49,877 nucleotides of DNA, from assembly GCA_029580855.1 (NCBI GenBank), contig JAKPQH010000195.1:1-49877 (forward strand), given 5' to 3'. Positions 7,674-16,626 of this stretch are shown here, in pieces. The position numbers and the translations under genes are program-made. The stretch is from a bacterium. Lineage in GTDB: Bacteria > Methylomirabilota > Methylomirabilia > Methylomirabilales > 2-02-FULL-66-22. The notes under the pieces are model-generated. The model saw only the letters and a list, made by a program, of their open reading frames with translations, was not told where the DNA came from and searched no databases. The first letter of the stretch is position 1; every line of letters starts with the position of its first letter.

Positions 7674-10236
7674 GGCCGAGCACCTGGGTCGCGTCGGGTC
7701 CCGCCAGGTTGTGCTCGACTTCGTGGAGAAGGACCTCGACCGACGGGAACCGCTTGGCCGGAACCTTTACCATCGTACGGAGGATGATGGCGTCCAGCCA
7801 CACGGGAATCCGCGGATTCCATTGCCGGGGCGACAAAGGCTCCGTGTGAACGTGATGATACAGGACGTCGCCGTCCACAAAGGGAGGGCGACCGGCCACC
7901 ATGTGGTACAGCGTGCACCCCAACGCGTACTGATCCGCCAGCGCCGAGATGGTCTCGCCGGTGATCTGCTCGGGCGCCATGTAGAAGGGGGTGCCGCGGA
8001 CCGTGGAGACCTTGGCGCTGGCGTGCGAGACCACCGCCGCCAGCCCGAAGTCCATGAGCTTGACGGTCCCGCTGGACGACAGCATGATGTTGGCGGGTTT
8101 CACGTCGCGGTGCACGATCTGCTGGCGATGGGCGTGGATGAGGCTCCGGCACGCCTGCCGGAAGATGTCCAGGGCGCGCGGCAGCGGCAGCGTCCGCACC
8201 TCGTCCAGGATGTCCTGGAGCGATCGGCCCTCGACGTATTCCATGGCGATGTAGACCGCGTCCGCCGTCTGTCCCGCGTCGAAGATGGTCACGATGTTGG
8301 GATGGTGCAGCGACGCGGCGATGCGGGCCTCGCGGAGAAAATCCCCGAGCGCCTTCGGGTCGTCCCGCACCGCGTCCGGCAGGACCTTGTACGCGACCGG
8401 GCGCTGGAGCACATCGTCCTCGGCCTGGTACACGATGCCCATGCCGCCGCGCCCCACTTCGCGGATGATGCGGTACCGGGCGGGCGCGAGTTTCGGCGCC
8501 GGGCCCGTCGGCTCGCGTCCCGGCACCGCCTGCGTGGTCCCGGCGAGCCGATCCCACAGATCCGCGATTCGCTGCTGGACGTCCCGGTAGTCGAACTGTT
8601 CCGCCACCACTTTCTCGTACAGGCGCAGAGCCTCCTGGATGCTCCCTTGCCGCTCTTGCAGGCGCGCCAGCTGGTAGGTGGGGTAGACGAATTCCGGCCC
8701 GATGGGACGCAGGGCGGTCGCCCGCTCGTACTTCTCGCGCGCGGGGCCGTCCAGGTTCCGCTCGACAAAGAGATCTCCCAGCAGGATGGTCGCGTCCAGG
8801 TATCGCTCCGACTCCGGCGCGACTTGCTGGAGGAGCGCCATGGCGTCCTCCGCGGCGCCGACCGCGATGAGCTGGGTGGCGGCGCCGAAGTGGTCGCCGA
8901 TCTCCTGCAAGAGCCGGGCGGCCTCCCGGTGCTCGCCGGCCTGCTGGTAGTACTGGGCCGCCTCCGGGAGCTTGCCCCACCGCTCCAGCGACATGGCCGC
9001 CCGCTTCGGGTCTCCCGCGGCCACGTACATCTCCGAGGCCCGCTCCTCGTCGCCGTGCCGCGCGTACATCTCCGCGGCCTTGGCGTACTCGTGGGCGCGC
9101 TGATACATCTCGCCGGCCCGCCACCAGAGCCCGCCCGCCTCGAATTCTCGGCCGGCGTCTCCCTCGCGGCCCTCGGCCAGGCACTGTTCCCCTCGCACGA
9201 TGTGCAGTTCCGCCTCCCGCCCCATCCGCTGGCAGAGCTGCGCCGCCTGCTCGAACTGCTGGTGTCGTAGAAAGAGCGCCAGACCGACGTCCCACGCTCC
9301 CGCTTGGCAGTAGTGCTCCGCGGCTTCCACCTCCAGGCCGTGTTCGCGCAGGATCGCGCCCGCCTTCTCCGGCTGGTCCGCCTTGGCGTACGCGTCGGCG
9401 CACTGCCGCGCCAGCGCCCACGTGGCGGCGTGGGATGTCTCCGACTCCTGCGGCACGCGACGGAGCCGCCCCAGCGCGCGCTCCAACAGCTCCGCCGCCT
9501 GCGCGTACTGTCGCATGCGGAAACGGAGATCTCCGGCGCGATCGAACGCGTCAAACTTCGTGTACAGCGCCGCCGCCCGCTCCAGGTCCCCGGCCCGCTC
9601 GGCCGCCTCCGCCGCGCGCACGTCCAGACCGCCGCGCTGGAACATCGTCGCCGCACGCAGGTGGTTGCCGGCGCGCACGTACATGTCGCCGGCCTTGAGG
9701 AATTCGTTGGCCTGCTCGTACAGGCGGGCGGCCTTGGCCGGTTGATTCTGGTGTTCCCACACCCGGCCGGCCTCCACAAAGGCCCGTCCGCGCTCGTAGG
9801 CGTCGGCCGCCGCCTCCCGGTCACCCAGCTGCTCGAAGATGCGACCCGCCTCGATATACGCCCCCTGGCGGACGAGCCGGCGTGCTTTGGCCGTGCTGGG
9901 CGCGGTTACGGGAGACCCCCGGGTCTGGCGCAGCAGCCGTGGAACCAGCCAGAGGAGGCCCAGGGCGAGGATCCCCACCGTCACGGGGCCGGCCAGCGGG
10001 CGATCGCCGAGATCGCGGATCCACCGTTGGCCGACCGCGAGGCGCTCCCCCACGCTTTCGCGGACGGGAGGCGGCCCATCTTGAGCGGGAGTCTGGGCGG
10101 CGGCGGGCGGCGCCAGGAGCGCGCCCGCCGCGATCAGGAGAAGCCAAAAAGCGACCGATGGCAGGAGACGAGGAGTGCTGGAGGAACCTCGCCGCAGCGT
10201 GCGTGACCCTCGGGTTTTCGGTGCCGCAGCGCACAC
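7660..10236 (-). CDS. Membrane-anchored TPR-repeat serine/threonine protein kinase
   Basis: 858 residues. N-terminus: signal-like hydrophobic stretch ending PPAAAQ (about 22-48), then a second membrane segment VTVGILALGLLWLVPRLL (about 85-105). Residues about 115-560 are many alpha-helical TPR-like hairpins (recurrent AAELYERAG-type motifs: RAATMFQRGG, KAAEMYARHGDEERA, EAARLLQEIGD). A Hanks-type kinase domain fills about 585-850: glycine loop VGRGGMG, VAYK lysine (Tyr in place of the usual Ile/Val), catalytic VHRDVKPANIML, MDFGLA, and GTPFYMAPEQ. All catalytic residues look intact. The kinase is C-terminal, the reverse of the common bacterial arrangement. Start is GTG at 10236 without a clear ribosome site. 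Substrate unknown. Confidence 0.9.
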   Translation of the reverse strand: MCAAAPKTRGSRTLRRGSSSTPRLLPSVAFWLLLIAAGALLAPPAAAQTPAQDGPPPVRESVGERLAVGQRWIRDLGDRPLAGPVTVGILALGLLWLVPRLLRQTRGSPVTAPSTAKARRLVRQGAYIEAGRIFEQLGDREAAADAYERGRAFVEAGRVWEHQNQPAKAARLYEQANEFLKAGDMYVRAGNHLRAATMFQRGGLDVRAAEAAERAGDLERAAALYTKFDAFDRAGDLRFRMRQYAQAAELLERALGRLRRVPQESETSHAATWALARQCADAYAKADQPEKAGAILREHGLEVEAAEHYCQAGAWDVGLALFLRHQQFEQAAQLCQRMGREAELHIVRGEQCLAEGREGDAGREFEAGGLWWRAGEMYQRAHEYAKAAEMYARHGDEERASEMYVAAGDPKRAAMSLERWGKLPEAAQYYQQAGEHREAARLLQEIGDHFGAATQLIAVGAAEDAMALLQQVAPESERYLDATILLGDLFVERNLDGPAREKYERATALRPIGPEFVYPTYQLARLQERQGSIQEALRLYEKVVAEQFDYRDVQQRIADLWDRLAGTTQAVPGREPTGPAPKLAPARYRIIREVGRGGMGIVYQAEDDVLQRPVAYKVLPDAVRDDPKALGDFLREARIAASLHHPNIVTIFDAGQTADAVYIAMEYVEGRSLQDILDEVRTLPLPRALDIFRQACRSLIHAHRQQIVHRDVKPANIMLSSSGTVKLMDFGLAAVVSHASAKVSTVRGTPFYMAPEQITGETISALADQYALGCTLYHMVAGRPPFVDGDVLYHHVHTEPLSPRQWNPRIPVWLDAIILRTMVKVPAKRFPSVEVLLHEVEHNLAGPDATQVLGHAPR

Positions 10237-10361
10237 GGGGACAGCCTATCCGCGCCAGGGGGCGGGTGCCGCCGTCCGGCCCGGCTCGACCCCGGCCCCG
10301 CGGGGCGGGAAAGCCGGGCGGCGGGCGGCCCGCGCCGACCGCGCTTCCCGGCGGGCCGGCC

Positions 10362-10727
10362 TCACTTCTCGGCCTTGGCCCGCTCCTCTTCTTCCTGGCA
10401 GGCGATGCAGAGCCTCGCGAACGGCAGCGCCTCGAGCCGACGCTCGCCGATCGGCTCGCCGCACGCTTCACACAGACCGTACGTATCCTGACGGATCTTG
10501 TGGAGAGCCTCATCGACCTGTTTGAGCATGCGGCGTTCCGTATCGCCGATGGACAACAGGAACTCCTTCGTATAGGCGCTGCTGGCCTGATCGGCAATGT
10601 CCTGGATCTCGTCGCCGGTGCTCTCCAGACTCTTCACCTTCGACCCGTGGACCCCGCTCAGCAACTCCCTCCGCTTGGCCAGCAGGCGCTGTCGAAATTT
10701 CTCGACCTTGGCTCCCTTGAACGACAT
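10362..10727 (-). CDS. DksA/TraR family zinc-finger transcription regulator
   Basis: 121 residues. Coiled-coil N-terminal half with a DxxDxA-type tip (D43-I-A-D46-Q-A48), then a four-cysteine zinc finger: C86 and C89 in CEACGEP, C107 and C110 in CIACQ. This is the architecture of DksA, which enters the RNA polymerase secondary channel and works with ppGpp, and of shorter relatives. It is closer in length to the YocK/DksA-like group than to the 151-residue E. coli DksA. ATG 10727 has GGAGG about 7 nt upstream; ATG 10733 would sit too near it. Highly charged tail (QEEEERAKAEK). Confidence 0.92.
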   Translation of the reverse strand: MSFKGAKVEKFRQRLLAKRRELLSGVHGSKVKSLESTGDEIQDIADQASSAYTKEFLLSIGDTERRMLKQVDEALHKIRQDTYGLCEACGEPIGERRLEALPFARLCIACQEEEERAKAEK

Positions 10728-11043
10728 CCTCATCCCCTCCCGTGGCCGTGCGGACCGCGGCCGCCGGCGGTCGGACCGGTCGGGCTGGAGGCGCGGCCCG
10801 CCGGCCCGGTCCTCCTGCGCCCCGTGTCGGTGGTCGGCGATTCGTGGGCGACGGACGTTCGAATCACTCGGCCGCCTCTTCTCCCCGGCAACCGAGGAGG
10901 GATCCCGCCGCCGGACGCCTCCGGCTGCCGGGAATACAAATCCTCGCGAAAACGAGGCGGATGCCGGGTCTTCGCGAGGTCCTCTGTCCGCGCCGTGCGG
11001 CAGGTCCCCGACGCTGCGTCGGGCGCCCGCGCGGGACGCGTCT
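10728..11043. other. Intergenic region between rsfS and the DksA-like gene, with hairpins
   Basis: No credible gene. A perfect 9-bp inverted repeat CCTCGCGAA/TTCGCGAGG (10942-10950 and 10971-10979, 20-nt loop) and a short hairpin CCCGACG-CTG-CGTCGGG (11007-11023) are present. Neither has a T-tract, so intrinsic termination is not supported. Around 10826-10839 two heptads GTCGGTG GTCGGCG resemble those between pilS and pilR. A promoter for the DksA-like gene is expected here, but I see no convincing -35/-10 pair. Confidence 0.5.
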
Positions 11044-11400
11044 CTATCCGATCTGGGCAAAAGAGCCGCCGGCCAGCGTCCGCTTCGGCGCATCTCCCCA
11101 GAGCCGCTCCAGATCGTAGAACTGACGGGTGCGTTCGTCGAAAATATGAACGACGACATCCTGGTAGTCAAGCAAAATCCAGCGCGCCTCGCCGGTCCCT
11201 TCGCGGTGCCGCATGCGCACGCGCGCCTGCGCCAGGCGCTCTTCCACGCGCTCGGCCAGAGCCCGGACCTGGCGCGAGGAGTCCGCCCCCGCGATCACGA
11301 AATAGTCGGTAAAGCTGGACAAGCCGCGCAAATCGAGGATCGCCAGATAGACGGGCTTTGCGCCCGATGCCGCTTCGGCGGCCAACTCTGCAACCGTCAA
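11044..11400 (-). CDS. rsfS: Ribosomal silencing factor RsfS
   Basis: 118 residues from a TTG codon. The core ILDLRGLSSFTDYFVIAGA, the S-S-R-Q-V stretch and the C-terminal WILLDYQDVVVHIFDE and RQFYDLERLW are diagnostic of RsfS (Iojap/DUF143), which binds L14 and blocks subunit joining in starvation. The TTG has no ribosome site. Three codons upstream, in frame, an ATC (11409-11407) has GGGGGAGG at 7 nt and would give the family-like N-terminus M-D-A-L; this could be a rare non-AUG start. Lies after nadD, its usual neighbour. Confidence 0.93.
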   Translation of the reverse strand: MTVAELAAEAASGAKPVYLAILDLRGLSSFTDYFVIAGADSSRQVRALAERVEERLAQARVRMRHREGTGEARWILLDYQDVVVHIFDERTRQFYDLERLWGDAPKRTLAGGSFAQIG

Positions 11401-11464
11401 CGCATCGATGGCTCTGCCTCCCCCGCGAGCGCCGCGGCCGCCGCGACGCTCCTCGTCGGCCCGG

Positions 11465-12157
11465 TCAGCCGCCGCCGCCCGGCCGCTGGTACAGGCGATT
11501 CTTGGCCATGTACGCCGCCACCGTGTCCGGCACGAGGTGGCGGATGCTCCGCCCCTCCTCGACGAGCCGGCGGATCTCCCGCGAGGCGATGTCGAGCGAC
11601 ACCACCTCGACCAGGAGCACCTGCCGCGGCCGCCGGCTCTTTTCCACCTGCGCGGCGTCCAGCTCGCCCACCTTGAGATAACGGAAGCTCGGTTCGCCCA
11701 ACAGGCGCCGCTGTTCCGGCGTGAGCAGACCCTCCACCTCGTTCAGACGCCACCCCGGCCGCGCCGTGACGATGACCCGTGTCAGGCGGAGCAGCTCCTC
11801 GGCCTCCTTCCACGCGGACATCTCCAAAAACGCGTCCACCCCCACCACGAAGTACAACCGGGTGTCGGGGCCGGCCGCTTTCTGGAACTCCCGCACCGTC
11901 TCCACGGAGTAGGATTTCCCCTCCCGCTGTAGCTCGATGGGGGACACGGTGAAGTAGGGCGTGAAGACCGTGGCCAGCGACACCATCTCGTAGCGGTGCA
12001 GCGCCGATGCCACCGTCGCCTCGTCTTTGTGCGGCGGCCGGGCCGCGGGCACAAAGATGATCCGGTCCATCCCGAAGGCCCAGTAGATCTCCTCCGCCGC
12101 CCTGAGATGCCCCAGGTGGATGGGATCGAACGTGCCGCCCATGATGCCGATGCGCAT
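11465..12157 (-). CDS. nadD: Nicotinate-nucleotide adenylyltransferase
   Basis: Adenylates nicotinate mononucleotide in NAD synthesis; 230 residues, cytoplasmic. The nucleotidyltransferase signature GGTFDPIHLGHLRAAEE is at residues 7-23, the substrate loop PAARPPHK near 37-44, and VVGVDAFLEMSAWKE in the middle. The C-terminal ISSTxIR-type motif is present as LDIASREIR. ATG follows CAGGAGCGGCC. It lies between proA and rsfS, the usual position in this conserved block. Confidence 0.95.
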   Translation of the reverse strand: MRIGIMGGTFDPIHLGHLRAAEEIYWAFGMDRIIFVPAARPPHKDEATVASALHRYEMVSLATVFTPYFTVSPIELQREGKSYSVETVREFQKAAGPDTRLYFVVGVDAFLEMSAWKEAEELLRLTRVIVTARPGWRLNEVEGLLTPEQRRLLGEPSFRYLKVGELDAAQVEKSRRPRQVLLVEVVSLDIASREIRRLVEEGRSIRHLVPDTVAAYMAKNRLYQRPGGGG

Positions 12158-12337
12158 GGCCGCTCCTGGCGCGCCGCCGGACCGCGGTCGGTTCGCCGCC
12201 TTCCGCGCAGTTTACCGGGCGGCTCAAAGAGGTCCGGTTCTCCTTCGACGGGCGCAGGACCCGCGGCGAAGTCCAGGGGCAAACCGCCGCGCGATCCCTC
12301 GGGCACCCATCCGCAGGTGAGCCTGTTGAGCGGCCGG

Positions 12338-13600
12338 CTACTTGCGCGAATCGCGAATCTGGCCGTCCCCCAGCACGACGAACTTCTCGCAGGTCAGCTC
12401 CGTCAGTCCCATGGGTCCGCGGGCGTGCAGCTTCTGGGTGCTGATCCCCATCTCGGCCCCCATGCCGAACTCGTAGCCGTCGGTGAAGCGCGTGGAGGCG
12501 TTGACAAAGACCGCGCCGGCATCCACCTCCCGCAGGAAGCGCATGGCGCGGCGGTGGTCCGAGGTCACGATGGCTTCCGCCAGCCCCGACCCGTGGCGCG
12601 CGATGTGGCTTACCGCATCCTCGAACGAATCCAGCACGCGGATGGACAGGGTGAGCGCCAGGTACTCGGTATCCCAATCCAGATCGGTGGCCGGAACCAC
12701 GTCGGGAACCAGGGCCTGCGTACGCGGGCATCCCCGCACCTCCACGCCGGCCGCCCGCAGCCGGGCGACGAAGCCGGGGAGGAAGGCCGCCGCGATCCCC
12801 GCGTGGACCAGCAACGTCTCCATGGCGTTGCACACCCCGGGCCGTTCGACCTTGGCGTTGTACGCGATCTCCCCCGCCATCCCCAGGTCCGCCGATTCGT
12901 CCACGTAGGTGTGGCAGAGTCCCTTGTCGTGCGCGATGACCGGGATCTGCGAGCCCTCGCGCACCGCCCGGATGAGGCTCTCGCCGCCCCGCGGGATGAT
13001 GAGATCGATGAGCCCGTGGAGGGACAGCATGGCCCTGACCACCTCCCGGTCCGCCGAGGGTACCACGGCCAGCGAGGCCGCCGGCAGCCCCGCCGACGCC
13101 ACCGCCGCCGACAGGACGTCGGCGATGGCCCGGTTGGTGCGGAGCGCCTCGGAGCCTCCGCGCAGCAGCACGGCGTTCCCCGACTTGAGGCACAGCGCCG
13201 CGGCGTCCGCGGTGACGTTGGGTCGGGACTCGTAGATGATCCCGATGACGCCCAGGGGCACCCGCATTCGCCCCACGTCCAGCCCGTTGGGCCGCCGCCA
13301 CGTGCCGGTCACCGCCCCCACCGGGTCGGGCAGGTCCGCGACCTGGCGCACCCCGCGCGCCATCCCGTCGATCCGCGACTCGGTCAGGGTCAACCGGTCC
13401 ACGAAAGCCGGCGTCTGGCCGTCCGCCCGTGCCGCCTCCACATCCTCGGCGTTGACCGTCAGCAGTCGTGCGCGCGCCGCCGTCAGTCCCTCGGCCATCG
13501 CCCGCAGGGCGCGGTTCTTGTGGTCGCCGCCGGCGCAGGCCAGCGCGCGGGCCGCGGCCCGCGCCGCCATCGCCATGCCCCGGATATCGCACCCGCTCAT
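12338..13600 (-). CDS. proA: Gamma-glutamyl phosphate reductase
   Basis: NADPH-dependent reduction of glutamyl 5-phosphate to the semialdehyde in proline synthesis; 420 residues as usual. Aldehyde-dehydrogenase fold with the conserved GVIGIIYESRPNVTADA, GNAVLLRGGSEA, IPRGGESLI, and the catalytic cysteine in PGVCNAMETLLVH. The C-terminal NASTRFTDGYEFGMGAEMGIST is also typical. Its ATG overlaps the proB stop by 4 nt (ATGA), the classic ProBA coupling. Confidence 0.97.
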   Translation of the reverse strand: MSGCDIRGMAMAARAAARALACAGGDHKNRALRAMAEGLTAARARLLTVNAEDVEAARADGQTPAFVDRLTLTESRIDGMARGVRQVADLPDPVGAVTGTWRRPNGLDVGRMRVPLGVIGIIYESRPNVTADAAALCLKSGNAVLLRGGSEALRTNRAIADVLSAAVASAGLPAASLAVVPSADREVVRAMLSLHGLIDLIIPRGGESLIRAVREGSQIPVIAHDKGLCHTYVDESADLGMAGEIAYNAKVERPGVCNAMETLLVHAGIAAAFLPGFVARLRAAGVEVRGCPRTQALVPDVVPATDLDWDTEYLALTLSIRVLDSFEDAVSHIARHGSGLAEAIVTSDHRRAMRFLREVDAGAVFVNASTRFTDGYEFGMGAEMGISTQKLHARGPMGLTELTCEKFVVLGDGQIRDSRK

Positions 13601-14784
13601 GCGTCACCTCGTTTCGAGATCGCGCCCGCCGGCGCCTCGAGGATGACGAGGTTGTCCCGGTGGACCACCTCGTCGTACGGCTTCGCCCCCAAGATGCCGG
13701 CGATCTCGTCGCTCTTCAAGCCCTTGATCTTTTCCACTTCGTCCCGGCTGTAGTTCGCCAGGCCCCGCCCGAACTCCTGCCCGGCCAGGTCCACCAGGCT
13801 CACCACGTCGCCGGCGCGGAACGTCTTCTGCGTGGCCCGGACCCCCGAGGGCAGCAGGCTCTTCCCGCCCAGGACCAGGGCGCCCCGCGCCCCGGCATCT
13901 ACCACGATCCCGCCGCGCGGCAGACTGGCGAACGCGAGCCAGCGCTTGCGGCTCTGCATGCGGGCACGCGAGGGGATGAACAGAGTCCCCACCTCCTCGC
14001 CGCGCAGGATGGCCTCCACCGACTCCGCAACACGCCCGCCGGCCACCACGGTGGGAATCCCGGCCACGGCGGCGCGGTGGGCGGCGCGGACCTTGGACGT
14101 CATCCCGCCGATGCTGGCCGCGCTGCCGGTGTCCTCGGCGCAGAAGGAGGCGATGGCGTCCTGCGGTCGCACCAGCGGGATCAGCCGCGCCGACGGATCC
14201 CGGTGCGGATCCGCCGTGAACACCCCTTCGGTGTCCGTCAGGATCACCAGCAGGTCGGCTTGGACCAGATGCGCCACCAGGGCGGACAGGGTGTCGTTGT
14301 CGCCGAACTGGATCTCCCGCACCGCCACCGTGTCGTTCTCGTTCACGATGGGGATGACCCGCAGGCCGAGCAGCGTGAAGAGCGTGTTCCGGGCATTTAG
14401 GTAGCGGCTGCGGTGCCGGAGGTCCTCCTGCGTGAGCAGGATCTGCGCGACACGTCCGCCGCACGGCTGAAACGCCTCCTCGTAGGCCCGCATGAGGTGG
14501 CTTTGGCCCACGGCGGCGGCCGCCTGTTTCAGCGGGAGTTCCCGTGGTCGTTCCGTGAGCCCCAGCGCCTCCATGCCGGCCAGGATCGCTCCCGACGACA
14601 CCAGGATGGGCTCGACCTCTTGCGCCTGGACGCGGGCCAGGCAGCCCGCCAGCGACTGGAGGGTCGGGCGGTGCAGACCGACGCCGCCCTGGGACAGCAC
14701 GCCGGAACCGACCTTGACCACGATCCGCCGCGGTGTCCCGAGCCACTCCGCGCGGCGACCGGTGGGAATTTTCCGGGAGGTCAT
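13597..14784 (-). CDS. proB: Glutamate 5-kinase with C-terminal PUA domain
   Basis: First step of proline synthesis: phosphorylates the glutamate side chain; feedback-inhibited by proline in this family. 395 residues: amino-acid-kinase domain (KVGSGVLS, LVSSGAILAG, NENDTVAV, FGDNDTLSALVA, IGGMTSKVRAA) to about residue 260, then a PUA domain (about 290-370; PSGVRATQKTFRAGDVVSLVD). The stop is four nt inside proA, and the start lies 4 nt after the obgE stop, so obgE-proB-proA are tightly packed. Confidence 0.97.
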   Translation of the reverse strand: MTSRKIPTGRRAEWLGTPRRIVVKVGSGVLSQGGVGLHRPTLQSLAGCLARVQAQEVEPILVSSGAILAGMEALGLTERPRELPLKQAAAAVGQSHLMRAYEEAFQPCGGRVAQILLTQEDLRHRSRYLNARNTLFTLLGLRVIPIVNENDTVAVREIQFGDNDTLSALVAHLVQADLLVILTDTEGVFTADPHRDPSARLIPLVRPQDAIASFCAEDTGSAASIGGMTSKVRAAHRAAVAGIPTVVAGGRVAESVEAILRGEEVGTLFIPSRARMQSRKRWLAFASLPRGGIVVDAGARGALVLGGKSLLPSGVRATQKTFRAGDVVSLVDLAGQEFGRGLANYSRDEVEKIKGLKSDEIAGILGAKPYDEVVHRDNLVILEAPAGAISKRGDA

Positions 14785-14788
14785 GCGT

Positions 14789-15859
<1,071 letters not shown>

Positions 15860-16114
15860 TTAGGCCAAGGGCGTGACGCAGACAAATCGGTCGCCGCCGC
15901 GTCGTTCCACGCTGACGACGCCCGCCACCTTGGCGAACAGGCTGTCGTCACCGCCGAGACCCACGTTTCTGCCCGGCTTGAAACGGGTCCCGCGCTGCCG
16001 GACGAGGATGCTCCCGCCAGTCACCGCCTGGCCCGCAAACGCCTTCATCCCCAGGCGCCGCCCGACGCTGTCCCGGCCGTTGCGCGAACTCCCTGCACCT
16101 TTTTTATGGGCCAT
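15860..16114 (-). CDS. rpmA: 50S ribosomal protein L27
   Basis: 84 residues, standard length. Starts [16 protein letters not shown], the flexible tail that reaches the peptidyl-transferase centre, without the cleavable N-terminal extension found in Firmicutes. [16 protein letters not shown] and the C-terminal GVVSVER are conserved. Lies 25 nt after rplU and before obgE, the standard order. Confidence 0.98.
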   Translation of the reverse strand: MAHKKGAGSSRNGRDSVGRRLGMKAFAGQAVTGGSILVRQRGTRFKPGRNVGLGGDDSLFAKVAGVVSVERRGGDRFVCVTPLA

Positions 16115-16139
16115 GGCATCCTCCGTACGCGCCGGACGG

Positions 16140-16451
16140 CTACGCCACGATTTCGGCGATCCGGACCGTGGTCTGCTCCTGGCGGTGACCCGTCTTGCGG
16201 CGATACTTCTTGCGCCTCTTGAATTTGAACACGTCGATCTTGTCTCCGCGCGTCTGGGCCACGATCTCCGAGACGACGCGGGCCCCGGGGAGCGTCGGAT
16301 GCCCGACCTTCAGGCTGTCTCCGTCCGACACCAAGAGGACCCGGTCCAGCTCCACCCGGTGGCCCTTCTGTCCCGGAAGACGCTCCAGGGTCAGGACCGC
16401 GCCCGGCTCCACCCGGTACTGCTTTCCTCCCGATTCAATGATCGCGTACAC
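16140..16451 (-). CDS. rplU: 50S ribosomal protein L21
   Basis: 103 residues. The L21 signature is clear: [19 protein letters not shown] at the start, [15 protein letters not shown] in the middle, and [17 protein letters not shown] at the RNA-binding C-terminus. Start is GTG at 16451, preceded by GGAGGAA; the frame is open upstream but that part crosses the promoter and terminator. First gene of the rplU-rpmA-obgE-proBA run, with its own promoter. Confidence 0.97.
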   Translation of the reverse strand: MYAIIESGGKQYRVEPGAVLTLERLPGQKGHRVELDRVLLVSDGDSLKVGHPTLPGARVVSEIVAQTRGDKIDVFKFKRRKKYRRKTGHRQEQTTVRIAEIVA

Positions 16452-16509
16452 CGAGGTTCCTCCCGCCGCATGGTGGCGATCCCGCAGAGCGGGACACGGA
16501 CTGCACGCC

Positions 16510-16542
16510 AAAAAAACGACCCCGCCTCTGGCCGAAGCGGGG
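16510..16542 (-). terminator. Intrinsic terminator / possible attenuator in the rplU leader
   Basis: On the minus strand CCCCGC (16542-16537), an 11-nt loop, GCGGGG (16525-16520), TCG, then seven T (16516-16510). This is a textbook rho-independent terminator reading in the direction of rng to rplU. It sits downstream of the predicted rplU promoter, so it can both end the rng transcript and act in the rplU leader. Confidence 0.8.
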
Positions 16543-16547
16543 GGAAA

Positions 16548-16576
16548 CTTATAACACGGGCCCCGCGGGGTGTCAA
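16548..16576 (-). promoter_or_regulatory. Predicted sigma-70 promoter of rplU-rpmA-obgE
   Basis: On the minus strand a consensus TTGACA (16576-16571), a 17-nt spacer rich in G/C, then TATAAG (16553-16548). The start point should be near 16541, which is the first bases of the terminator hairpin. The leader to the rplU GTG would be about 90 nt. Confidence 0.8.
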
Positions 16577-16626
16577 GAAGTTCCGCCTCCGAGAAGGGCC
16601 GCGGGGCCGGGACCACCGCCAGGGCG

